Program-made: the position numbers and the translations under genes | Assembly (NCBI GenBank): GCA_025526995.1 | Contig: JAHLKG010000010.1 | Location: forward strand, 1 to 64,000 | Length of the DNA: 64,000 nucleotides | Direction of reading: 5' to 3' | DNA from: Powellomyces hirtus | Lineage: Eukaryota > Chytridiomycota > Chytridiomycetes > Spizellomycetales > Powellomycetaceae | In this document: positions 12,143-22,602 of the stretch, piece by piece | How the letters are laid out: every line of letters starts with the position of its first letter | How positions within the stretch are numbered: the stretch's first letter is position 1 | Notes under the pieces: model-generated | Told to the model about the DNA's origin: nothing | The model's input: the letters and a program-made list of their open reading frames with translations, nothing else | Database searches by the model: none

Positions 12143-13320
12143 CATGCTCATCGGTTCTGTACTTGGAAGCACCCTGTACCATATTTTTATATTTGCTTTT
12201 GCATAATACTGAGACACGAAGCTTCTTACTATTTCTTTATTGTCGATCTCACAGAACGAAGGTATTATACAATATCAGAGAATTGTGTAAAAGTTTGGCC
12301 ACACAATGACACGAGACGAAGTATCTCTTTATTGTCGATCTCAGAGGAATATGTAATGCCCTTTCCTCCCCTCCGCTCTCCCTGCCCCCTCTGCGAAACC
12401 ATAATCAGCAGGATCGTATGTCTGAGAGCTGTCATAGAACGCTGACCTATATCGATGCTATAAATGTGAGGTCGAGTGAGCGGGTTGCCACACCAACAGG
12501 CAGTACAAACCCGCGGTGCGACGTACCTTTCAAGGAAGCAAAAAAAACATTGCACCTTCCCATTTACGATAGCTGGCACGGAGACCCGATGCCGTTATCA
12601 CCTCTTATCGTACGCACTTCGAGGTAGTCGGAGTTGATGCAGCAACCGAGAAGATGAAAAATCCAGGCACGGCCACACTAGTACCTGCGGCGCAACCACA
12701 TAGGCCCCATCCATTGGTCGTCCCACTCTTAGGTGCGCTGGAGACGCCACAACCGTGCTGTGTGCCTCCATCATATGGTCACCAGTCAACTGAGCTGCGC
12801 CTGTTGATCTTGAGGTTACACATCGCCCGCAAAGAATCACCGTTGGGAAACCAGCCACAATACTCCATTTCCCGCATCCCCGTGAAATGTGCAGCCGCGC
12901 CTGAGTCGTCACTTCCCGGTGCTGCTCGTCATCCAACCTGAAAAATGCCTACGAGGTGATTCCTAACTCTCACCTAGTATTGTCGCGTCGTGCGATCTGG
13001 CGCTGAGTCAGCCCTTTGGGGGTGCTGAGTCATCCTAATACACTGCTTCATCACCGTTCTATTAGAATTGCGCTTATCCCTCCTGGCTCTCCTTGGACAT
13101 TACTGGACAGACATTACTGTTATTGGAGCAATTAACAGCGCAATCGAGCTCATTCCCACGGACGGTTCTCCACAAAGAACAACACACGCTTTGCTGCCTG
13201 CAAGGCACTGCTCTAAGCTTATAGGACCTTTTTCTCTTCCTTTGAAACGCGAAACCCTCTCTCCTCTTCAGCCACCAGCGCGCCGCCTCTTTTTGCTCCA
13301 GCACTACAACACACAGACAC
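12143..13320. other. Intergenic, no supported gene
   Basis: No gene supported. Two similar stretches (GACACGAAGCTTCTTACTATTTCTTTATTGTCGATCTCA near 12212 and a GACACGAGACGAAGTATCTC copy near 12307) form a short local duplication that repeats TTTATTGTCGATCTCA. This may lie in the 3' end of the gene before it. Confidence 0.45.
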
Positions 13321-14615
13321 ATGGCTGGGACGAATAGCTCCAGAGCACGGAGAAGCAGGGATGAATCACCACTGGGAGCGCACCGGCCGATGACCAATGG
13401 TTGGGGAACAGGCCTCATTGAGACGTGGGAAGACCTCTCTAAGGCGAATGCGTCGAACGACTTGGATAATATCCCAGACCCTTTCAAGAAACGCGACAAA
13501 ATGTAAGCTTCGAAATTGTGAGATTTAAGAGCGTTGGATGGTCGATTCTGTGCTGAGGTGTGCGGAATAAACGACCCGTCGGGAGCGATTGGCGAACCAG
13601 CAGTACTCACATATCCTTCTCCCGTTACCCTTCCAGACCACGCGGATCCTGGGATCTGAAGAGAAAGGACAGCAAACGTGGACGACAAAAAGATGCTTCT
13701 GGAGCCGACAATACTGACGTATCTCCGAAAACCGTTGAAAAGCGCTTTTACGATCGCTGGTCGCATTATGACGATGTTCCTATCCCAACAATGCTCAAGC
13801 AGATCATTCCCGATACATTCGCCTCGTCGCCCATCAGCGAATATCCACCACCTCCACCTTCACCCACTTCTTCTAGCGAACGTAGATCGCTATTCACTCG
13901 ACGGTCAAGTCGTCGAAGAAACGGCAGTTCGTCCCCCTCTCCGTCTCCGGTCCTCGCGCCGCGTACATCCTCACTTTCCTTGAGATCACTAAGAAACGGC
14001 AGACGAGACAATTCACAAGCGGAACGCAACAACCCGTTTGGGCACGATTCGGCAGAGGTTGTAGTGATGGACGGCAATGGGGCTTTCGTGGGACATTCAC
14101 GCAAGACCTCAGAGCGTACTCTTGCCAATCCGGACATCAATAGCAGCACCAACAGCCTGCCTAACCCTGCTGGCCGATCCCGCCGTAAGAAGTCTCTAGA
14201 TCGCAGCGCCAAGGCCCTCGTTGCCTCGTCCGACTTTATCTTTATGGACACGAGCTCGGATGTTGGAACTGTCGTGTACGTTGCAGACCCGTCTCATAGA
14301 ACTGTGCAGAAACTGCTGACAGTTCAGAGAGATGGCGAACGAACCATCAGCGGTGGCTCGCTGGATTCCCCTCACAAGTGGCAACCGTTGAATCGCCGGG
14401 ATCCACACAAGAACATTGAGCCACCCGATCAACGCGTGCGGTTCAACGAGTGGGAGCCAATACGGCCAGGATCATACTTGCCAAAGATCCCATCGGAACG
14501 AATTCTGTCAGGAATACCGAGCGACGGTCCACATGCTCTTGCGAATGATAAACGAAATTCTACTGCGTCCGCGCGCTCTGAGAAAGCGCCAGGATGCAGA
14601 TGCACCATCATGTAA
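13321..14615 (+). CDS. Low-complexity protein with C-terminal CAAX box
   Basis: Exons 13321-13502 and 13637-14615 (134-nt intron, GTAAGC...TCCAG, phase 2) give 386 aa. The protein is Ser/Arg/Pro-rich and mostly disordered, with a polyproline run (PPPPPSPTSSS) near residue 110. It ends GCRCTIM: Cys-Thr-Ile-Met is a CAAX prenylation signal, with another Cys two residues upstream that could be palmitoylated. This end resembles that of Ras-like proteins, but there is no GTPase domain. I infer a lipid-anchored membrane scaffold, possibly in signalling or polarity. Short conserved-looking blocks (EKRFYDRWSHYDDVPIPTML and VRFNEWEPIRPGSYLPKIPS) may be binding motifs. Confidence 0.7.
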
Positions 14616-15629
14616 AGCCAAGTATCGAGCGATGTCGGCATACATGCAAGTTGAAGATTTTTCCACACGCCTCACACACTCTGGTCCTCCCACACGCAAG
14701 CACCACATACATTAGTACATTTTTTTTTGTTCATCTTTCTCGCATATATTCTGATACTCCCAAACAACATCTGATTCTCTGTGTCGGGAAGGTATTTTTT
14801 TTTTCCGGAGCATAGATCATGTAGTGGATGTAGCAAGGCCCTCTTACAGAATCATTCATGTGCCGAGGCACGTTCACGATGCTGCCTTTGAAGCCTGCCA
14901 TTTGTGAAAATTGGATTTCCCAGCGCTCCGTTCGTGGCAGCTCGTTTGGAAGTAAAACTTCCTAGAGCGCCAAGGCATACCCAAAAGAATGGCATGCACC
15001 ACTGGTAGTGTAATACAACACACGGGAGTCACCTCGATGAAGACCAGTATTTCAAAGTCTGAGAGAAGCGCCAGAAACTACAAAAGCTCTTTAGCGGCTG
15101 CTGTCACTACAAAACACTAGCTGTAGATGCGACGAGAAAAGAACATAAACCCTATCGCTGCGGATAGGTGCTTTTCCCATTCTTCTTCGGTCTCCCTCCC
15201 CGGGTTGCGACTTGAAGTTCCAACAGGATGAAGTGTCCTCTTTTTTATATCTCAGGGGTTGCCGGGCCAACGAGGGCCTGTTGTCTGAGTCAGCATATCA
15301 CGTGGGGAAAGACTAGATGTAGGCCGTGTGTGGGGATCAGCAGCACATCCATTTTGGGAAAGCCATTTCGCCAGAGAGACAACAACAACCCCCGCTTTGC
15401 TTGCGTGCTCGTCTGTTCTCCACCCCCCGATTGCGGCAATTTCTTTTCAGCATCTTCCCACGCTGCAAACCCTCTGACAGTAGTAAAAGTCAAGCTCATC
15501 GTAAGTGAATAGACGAATGGCAGTGCATGGGCTTTCCAATGAGCAGGGCAGGCCCAAGTCATTTATTTTCTCGCGCGATCAGCTTGGCCTCATTACACTA
15601 CACTGACGGTATTTGCCTTGACATCACAG
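14616..15629. other. Intergenic, no supported gene
   Basis: No gene supported. T-rich runs at 14716-14728 and 14791-14801 lie just after the CAAX gene and may belong to its 3' end. The right part is probably the promoter of the MYND/SET gene. Confidence 0.45.
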
Positions 15630-17967
15630 ATGGCAGCCAAAAAGCAAACTTCCGTCGCCCCTGCCGCCGCGGCCGCATCAACTACAAAGCCGGTCGACAC
15701 TCCCGTCAACGAGGACGTCGCGGCCGCCGCAGCCCCAGCAAAGTCCAGCGGCAAAAACAAAAAGCGTAAGCCCCGCAACACGGACGTGAGTCGCTACGCT
15801 GGCTTGGTGGAGGCTGGGGGATGGCCCATCAAGGTTCAATGCTCGCAGAACAAGGGCCGTCACTCGGTCGCGGCCCAGGACCTTGCTCCAGGAGACATCA
15901 TTTGCAATGAGCGAGCTGCTACTCTCATTGTCAGCTCGTCCGCCCAGAACGACTTTTGCCACCGTTGTGTCACCAGCTTGGTGAAGGCTGAGCAGCTGCA
16001 GCAAAGGGTCACTTGCCACACCTGCGCAAAGACGACTTACTGCTCTTCTGGTGAGTTCTTGTGAGGTTGAGGGGACTGGTAGTCTGTCAGCAGAGGCATC
16101 GGGCTACGCGTGGGAAACTCTCACCAGAATCAGGTGCATGTCGGCAAGAATGCATTTGAGTTGTGATGGAGGGTCTCGGCGCAGCCATTCATGGCCACGG
16201 TGGCTTTTTCCGGGAAGGTCTCGTTTGCACTTTGAGCACCATGCTGACGATCCTCGCGTTCAATTACTTTCAGTCTGCCAGAAGGCCGATGCGTCTCGTC
16301 ACAAGTTGGAGTGCCCCATCATTCCCAAATTGGTGGAGATTGCCACCAAGCACGACATCAACGTCGACTTGTTGAAGCTGACCCTCTCGCTGCTTGTTCG
16401 CCGCGCGCTTGAGGAGCGTCGCGAGAAGCTCAGCGATGAGAACAAGAAGATCGTCGATGAGGAGGCTGCCGTCTACTCGGAGGCACCTGTCGCTCCTTGG
16501 TGGGCTATTCAAGAGCTTACTGTACACTCTCAGGTGTTTGACAAGAATTGGATTAAGTGTGTCACCGCTGCCGCAAAGGACATGTCCGCCATCCTCCCGG
16601 AACAGTTGGCTGCCACTGGCGAGGAGATTGTTCACCTCTCTTGCCGGTTAGTTTACTCATCCTAGCACTTCAGTTTGGGAACTCTGAAACTCAATAGTGT
16701 CTTCTTCTAGCATCAACACTAACGCTCACAGCTTGACCGATGAGGACGAGAAGGCTTCCGGTGAGATCCGAAATGCGTCTCATTCTGGGTTGCATTGATA
16801 TTTACCGACCGGTTATAGACACCGCTTTTGGTCTCTTCCCCATGGGAGCCTTGTTCTTCAAGCACAGGTAAAGGAGCCCGAACTCGCATCACTGTCTTCT
16901 TCTCCTTTTACCCACACGCTTCATCACATAGTTGCGCGCCCAACTGCCATTTCACCGCTGACAAAGGCATTTTGACCTACCGTGTCATCAAGCCGGTGAA
17001 GGCCGGAGAGGAGCTCCTTGTTTCGCACATCGAGCTGTTCCAGCCCCGCAATGTTCGCAAACAGGAACTGATGACCACGAAGCAGATCAAATGCGACTGC
17101 GTCAGATGCCGTGCTCCGCTCCGCAAATCGGCGGACCGTTTCTTGGACGGAATTTTGTGTGACAAGTGCCACACTGGCGTGTTCTTGGACGAATCCGAGT
17201 TCCCTGAGATTTACCCCAAGGATGGCGAGAAGGAAACCGAGGCACCTGCCAAGGTTGCTGATGAGGTCGTCAAGAAGGACGATGAGAAAGATGAGCGAAC
17301 TGAGGAAGAGAAGAAGGCTGCCGAGCAGGAGGAGAGGCTGAGGGAAGAGCTCATGAAGAAGCATGTCCGATGCGATCAATGTGGAAACGAAAAGCAGCTC
17401 TTGGACGTGGAGCTCCAGCGTCTTCAAGCCCAGCGCGATTACCAGCAGATCTACCAGTTTGTCACTGCCAAGCAGGACCCCGCCATCATTACTTACTTCC
17501 GCATGTACCTCGACCGCTACAAGAAGGTCCTCCACCCGTACAACATCCACTTGGTCAATGCACACCTTCCATTGTTGAACTCGTACAAGACAGCCAAGGA
17601 TTACCAAGCTTGCCTGCCTCTCATCAAACACCTGATTCAGGTGTACGAAAAGTCCAACATCGTTCCCCCCATGCGTCACGAATTTGTGGAGCTCTACCAG
17701 GAACTTGGTCTGGTACTCACCGCCATCGTCGACGCGAACAAAAAGCCTGTTGACCCCGCCGCTCAGAACGGTGCTAATGGTGCTGCCCCTACTGGGCCGA
17801 CTGCTGCCACTAAGCAGCACCGCACCAAGGGTTCCGCCATTCTTGAGAAGCGTTACAAGAAGGAAGCCGTGGAGGCATACCGAAAAGCGTACGAGGTGTC
17901 CAAAATTGTTCTCGGTGAACAGGCCCCTCGCACTCTTGAACTCAAGACCAAAGCCCGCGTCAACTAA
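15630..17967 (+). CDS. SMYD-like MYND zinc finger/SET domain protein
   Basis: Five exons: 15630-16050, 16274-16646, 16711-16760, 16819-16867 and 16932-17967, all GT-AG and in frame, giving 642 aa. After a Lys/Ala-rich N-terminus comes a split SET domain. A MYND finger is inserted near residues 108-155 (CHRC, CHTC, YCSSVCQ, then H and C). The SET core follows (GLFPMGALFFKHSCAPNC, then AGEELLVSHIE) with a post-SET CDCVRC, and a helical C-terminal region as in SMYD1-3. SMYD proteins methylate lysines on histones and other proteins. Here the usual NHSC is KHSC and the catalytic Tyr of the EELxxxY motif is His, so activity is doubtful. A charged Glu/Lys insert splits the post-SET region. Confidence 0.85.
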
Positions 17968-18537
17968 AAGCGATAGGATCACTACCTCTACCAGTACGCT
18001 TCTAAAGCGATGCGTGCGAGGCTCTTTTTATTTTTGTCATCTTCACATGCCACTTCCACAACTCCAGTCACGTCAACCTGTCATATCCACGCCGCATCTC
18101 CCGACGCACCAAGAAATAGATTGAAGGAGAAAATTTTGTGATTATCATTCTGGCTGTAGCTTGTGCCGGATCCATGCTCACTGCGGAATTCTCTCAGGCA
18201 CAAGCATCCGCTTGTGTAACAACATAGCGCCTCTTGATTTATGAGTGTCTTTCGCTGCTCGTACAGCAATAAAAAAGCAAATAGACGGGATTCTTATACT
18301 TTGGGTTGCTTTTCGCTTCGTTGTCCGCCGTTTACCATTTTGACAGGGTTGGGCGGTTGCGACGCGTGCGTGGCTTAGTCGACGAATTCAACCCATCCAA
18401 AAACTTTGGCGAGACCAGCGAGCCCATTTCAAAAATTCCCAATTCCTCGACCTGGCACCAAAGGGACCCCACACGGTCTCACACATTCGAATATCCAACA
18501 ACCCACCACCCGGCTCTGTCGCAGGTCCTCGCCCATC
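17968..18537. other. Intergenic, 3' end of MYND/SET gene and L36 promoter
   Basis: No separate gene seen. The convergence of a 3' UTR and the promoter of the next gene explains this stretch. Confidence 0.45.
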
Positions 18538-18807
18538 ATGCTCCGCCTCCTTACCTCCATCCTCCCTTCTCGGTCCCTCCTGCGTCCGTCCCTCCGCCTG
18601 CTCCCCACCGCACCCTCCACAACCACCCCACAACAACATCAACTCATTGCTCTCTCGTCTCACCTCTCGCCATTTTGCTGTGCACGAGGCTACCGCACCC
18701 GGACGTCGTTGAAGCTGCGATGCGAGAATTGCTTCTTTTGTCGCCGACGTGGAAAATTGAGGGTCGAGTGCAAGGAGAACCCGAAACATAAGCAGAAGCA
18801 AAAGTAG
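18538..18807 (+). CDS. MRPL36: Mitochondrial ribosomal protein bL36m
   Basis: A single-exon frame of 89 aa. The first 50 or so residues are Arg/Ser/Leu-rich with no acidic residue, as in a mitochondrial targeting peptide. The last 37 match ribosomal protein L36: Lys-rich start, zinc-ribbon cysteines in CENC, a second Cys after RRRGKLRV, and the end NPKHKQKQK. The family normally has C-x2-C...C...H; here these are CENC, VEC and the His of PKHKQ. It should form part of the large mitoribosomal subunit. The start is the ATG that opens the targeting peptide. Confidence 0.9.
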   Translation: MLRLLTSILPSRSLLRPSLRLLPTAPSTTTPQQHQLIALSSHLSPFCCARGYRTRTSLKLRCENCFFCRRRGKLRVECKENPKHKQKQK

Positions 18808-19183
18808 AAGCGTAGCGAAGAGGGGGGATTGGAAGAGATATAGGCGGGTTGGTTGGGAGAGCGGATAATAGTGTTTGTTGATCGCCCGGCGCTATTGGTG
18901 ACCAGGGCTTTATCGGCCGACACGAAGGAAACGAAAGGCGAGTCGAGAAACCGAACGGCATGCACCTCGATCTCCGATGTAGCGACGGGCACGCGCACAC
19001 ATAGATATGGAAAGGCTGCGTAATGAATGCACAGGGGGGCATGATTCTGTAAGCCAGTGAAATATTTTATCGAATATATTTCAATCACTTTTATATGGGA
19101 AGCCAGACTAGGGGAGATTGTGCACTACGATTCTATTCCATATGCAGCAAACACACCAAATATACCTGTGTACATAAACTGAC
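18808..19183. other. Short convergent intergenic stretch
   Basis: Holds the 3' ends of L36 (plus) and p47 (minus). AT-rich, nothing else seen. Confidence 0.45.
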
Positions 19184-21086
19184 TCAAACATATCTTTGTA
19201 CAATGACGGCGTTGATCAGGCCCGCATCTTTGACTGTCGCGTTGTCGTCGGCTAATTCTTTCACCGGGTAAGACAGCTGGAGAACGTATTTGCGTGCGGT
19301 GATGTCGGGGCGAGACCTACAGACGAGCAAGAGGGAGAAGGTTAGGTATTTGAAGGACGATGCCCGGTAGAGGCATATGCGAAATGACCCTTACCCATTG
19401 ATATAGCGACGAACATCTCCCACGGTGTGAGTATGATTTACTTTCACGACCAGTCTGTGAAAAAAATCAGAATGTCAGGAATCGCCGTGTACATGGCAGC
19501 ATTTCCATCAGAGTTCGCCAACTAACCTTGATCCATCTGCCAGTCTGACTTGAATTGAAGTACTGGGTTGGCTCGCATCCACCGGGATGGGTGCGGCAGA
19601 GGCCGGGGCAGCAGCGGACGACCCACTCGCAGATGCACCTCCAGCCTGGCCAGGGAAGGCACCCGGTATGGACACATTGCTCTCCTCAACCGAGATACTA
19701 CCCAGTCGCTGTCCAGATCCGCTGAACGCAGGCGCAGCCTTGCGCGCGGGTGGGACGTAGTCTTGTTCGAGATTGCGGGTGACTTTGACTTCCACTGGTT
19801 GATCGTATGCGACATTCAAAAGGGTTGTGGGTGCACGTCTGTATGGGCACATGTGCGTGGTTAGTGTGCCCCATTGCATTCGACGATGTGGCACCGAATC
19901 ACTTACCCGCTGTTGATGGCACGGAGGAACTCTTGGCTTTCGGGGGCTTCATAACTGCGGAGTTCGCCGTCATCGATGGTGAAGCCGTTTCGCCAGAAGA
20001 TCAGGCGACGTTCAATCTAAAATACATTCAGACTATCAGATGGGTATGTCGCATCACTCATGGTTCAAGTCACATACAGTCTCTTGCGGTCGGTTTACTT
20101 GAGCTTGCACCACTGGGACCGAGGGTCCATCTACCGGCTCTTCCTCAGATCCCAATCGGTAGCCTGCAAATCATCAACAATCAGCCCATCAGCAAAGTAC
20201 CCCGTGACCGGACAGCACGCCTACCAGCTCCGCCAAAGTGGCTCGGCCCCGCACTCGGCCGCGATTCTTCAGGTGGTGGACCAGCACTAATCATCGTACA
20301 AGTGTTAAGTAGACATCATTCGATGGCTGCAGAAGATGGAGCATACCGTGCAGCCTTTTCCAAGATGTTTTTGACCAGATCGTCGGGGTTCTTGGGCCTG
20401 TCTTGCATCAGCAAGCCACTATAAAGAATTACGTTGGTTATGGAACTGCTGGAGAGTAGGTTGTCTCTTAGGCTTACGATTTCTCGCCACCCGTGTAGAA
20501 TGTCTGCTCGTCATCGTCAGAGTGCGTGCCGTCACTATCACTTGGATCTCCCGAAATCATCTCAGAGAACGTCTTCACACGGGAGCTGTTCAAGCCGATT
20601 CTATCAGCTTTGATTCGAGCGCGGGGCTCCTGCTAAGGGTCCTCACCTGTTCGTCGGGGCTTTCCTGGCTTTATTACTGTTTCCACTCGATCCAGAGCTT
20701 TGTTGGAAAGAGCCTGTTCCGGCAAATGGTCCAGACGCTTGGAATGGTCCAGCTATCGCCTGTGAGCTGCTTTCTCCGCCAGCTGCAGCAGTTCCTCCAC
20801 TCTCTGCGGCCTCGTAAAAGCTGCTCGTTGCTTCCTGCCATTCGACCAAAGCATCGCGTCAGTTTATGTCATAATGCTGCGGGGGATATTAGCGAAGACC
20901 ATTTACCTGGATATCCCACTTGTTTGCTTCCAAGAAGAACCGGGCTGAGTGGTGAAATGACGGGTCAGCTCGCCTACTCAACATCATCGTCTGCGAGTAC
21001 CAGTAGATCCCGCTTTCGATACCTTGGTCAGCTGTGCACCCCGTGATTCCAGCGAGCTGCGAGATCAGGTCTTCCTTGTCTGCCAT
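19184..21086 (-). CDS. SHP1: p47/Shp1: UBA-SEP-UBX adaptor of Cdc48/p97
   Basis: Eleven exons in transcript order: 21086-21023, 20944-20907, 20834-20647, 20585-20478, 20418-20347, 20286-20225, 20163-20078, 20016-19907, 19838-19527, 19454-19395 and 19316-19184, all GT-AG and in frame, giving 410 aa. An N-terminal UBA domain (ARFFLEANKWDIQEATSSF) binds ubiquitin. Low-complexity linkers follow, with the family blocks VKTFSEM, DRPKNPDDLVKN and GYRLG. The SEP domain starts near residue 206 (LIFWRNGFTIDDGELR). A C-terminal UBX domain (about 333-410, STSIQVRLADGSRLV to AVIVQ) binds p97. The adaptor directs p97 in membrane fusion and degradation. The order and length are standard. Exons as short as 38 nt make it prone to misprediction. 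Confidence 0.95.
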
Positions 21087-21299
21087 GGCGTTCTTATTGT
21101 GCGTGAATAGTCAATGGTAGATGTAAGTCTGCTGGACGATGTTTTATGGGTTGCAGAAAGTGCTGTGACGTGGCCGGGAAAGTCGCGCTTTGGCACGCCA
21201 CTATAGTAGCCGGCAGGGAAGAAAGTCGATCTTAAATTTGTCTCAACGCTTCTTTCGGAGACTCGATTACACATACACCTCAGTGCTAAGTCAGATTAC

Positions 21300-21700
21300 G
21301 GCTCCTGCACCAATGAGAACGATTCAAATGATGCAGCGAGACATTATTTTGTGCATGTCTCATTGAGTTATGAACGCATGGTAACGGTAAACTTGTTGTG
21401 GCACAGAAGCTGGGGCGGGATAGACCTGTATGGTTTCCAGGGCAGTTCGAAAAGGAGTCTACAACTTTGCTTAGCCAGACGTTTCCAGCCTTCTCTTGAT
21501 GCCGGGACATTCCTATTGTGAGCAAGAGATTTTTGCGGCTAGTACAGTCGTCGGAGTCCTTGATGTGTGCCAGTTGTTGCATCCAAAGTCTCCTATCAGC
21601 AAGAGCCTCGTTCCAAAGGCGGTTACCCTGGCGGAGGACGGGCACTGCAGAAAGAGGGATCCACTCGCATATCATGCTCCTCAATTCAATCGAGAAATCA
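21300..21700 (-). CDS. Possible F-box-like gene fragment
   Basis: On the minus strand the stretch from about 21700 to 21540 reads TLSDFSIELRSMICEWIPL, then LWNEALADRRLWMQQLAH. This has the spacing of an F-box helix set (leucines and a tryptophan before a final LW). A second stretch from about 21503 (EGWKRLAKQSCRLLFELPW) is in another frame, separated by a possible very short intron that ends AATAG. No start codon could be fixed. It may be a real small gene or a remnant. Confidence 0.3.
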
Positions 21701-22105
21701 GAGAGAGTTGTTGATGGTGTAATGGATGTCCCGGTCCCATTTTGACAGCGTGGATGCTGCTATGGCAAGAAGCGTCGTCGTTTTGTGTAGGTTTTTGTTA
21801 AGAGCGCATTTCTTTTGCATGATTCTCATGTGTGATGTTGCCCGCACTTGCACGGACGAAACTCCCAAGGCAATATGATATTGACAAGCTGTGATGTATT
21901 TGCTCTCTAGTTCGCCGAAAACGGGAAGCAGCTACGAAACTAGAGCGGCAGGAAAGCTCGACGCAGAAGTTTGACCGTTCAGTCAGATCTATATCACCTT
22001 GGGCGACATATGGAGGTACAATGGAGCACGATTTTTGATATGAGACAAGTGGGCACTGCCACCTCAAAACAGAAGACGTGCGCAGTGAGCTCCCGATGAG
22101 TTCTC

Positions 22106-22480
22106 ATGAGCGAATTTGAGCAAATTGACATGACTAGAGGTAGAGTTCGAGGCATAGGAGGTCTTGGCGAGAGCCTCTGCTTCAATAGAAGACTTGCTAC
22201 TGTCCGACTTTCATCATGTGAATTATCACAACCCGAAACGGCCCGTAAGTTAGATCAACAGCCGGCAGATGTTTCTGGATTAAAGGATAGTGTTCCAAGT
22301 AATCCTTGCAAAAGAAAGGTTCATTGTACCGATGAAGCCCATGACCTGAATTGTACCCATGTGTGGCCAAACACGCCGAAACGGTCCAAACGCCCAGCGC
22401 AATATTTCGTCAGGGCGTTTGGCACATGGGGTCAAAAAGCCGCGATCCCGTCAATTGGCGCAGCATTGCTTACGTGTTAG
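22106..22480 (+). CDS. Doubtful small ORF, 124 aa
   Basis: A single open frame from ATG 22106 to TAG 22480 with no recognisable motif, transmembrane segment or signal. It overlaps an imperfect inverted repeat. It lies in the gap between the divergent p47 and CFAP91 genes, and may be chance. Confidence 0.2.
   Translation: MSEFEQIDMTRGRVRGIGGLGESLCFNRRLATVRLSSCELSQPETARKLDQQPADVSGLKDSVPSNPCKRKVHCTDEAHDLNCTHVWPNTPKRSKRPAQYFVRAFGTWGQKAAIPSIGAALLTC
22356..22430. repeat. Imperfect inverted repeat
   Basis: The arm at 22356-22377 (CCCATGTGTGGCCAAACACG...) pairs with 22413-22430 (GGGCGTTTGGCACATGGG), about 35 nt apart, with a few unpaired bases. It could be a hairpin or a binding site for a dimeric factor upstream of CFAP91. 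Confidence 0.5.
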
Positions 22481-22602
22481 GCTTACGTCGCAAACACCGA
22501 TCCTCAGAACCTTTTTCGGCTTCTTCGCCGGCAAACAACAGAAAATCCACACCAGGGTCCTGACCCATCACTTGTCCTCCACTCGCACTCTCATTTGCGA
22601 CC

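Noticed and set aside
12654..12941. 95-codon plus-strand frame rich in Pro and His
   Set aside because: No motif and overlapped by an equally long frame on the other strand.
13074..13766. 230-codon open frame on the minus strand
   Set aside because: Overlaps the start and first intron of the CAAX gene on the other strand; no motif.
16924..17982. 352-codon open frame on the minus strand
   Set aside because: Lies exactly opposite the last exon of the MYND/SET gene, which has clear homology; it is a shadow of its codon use.
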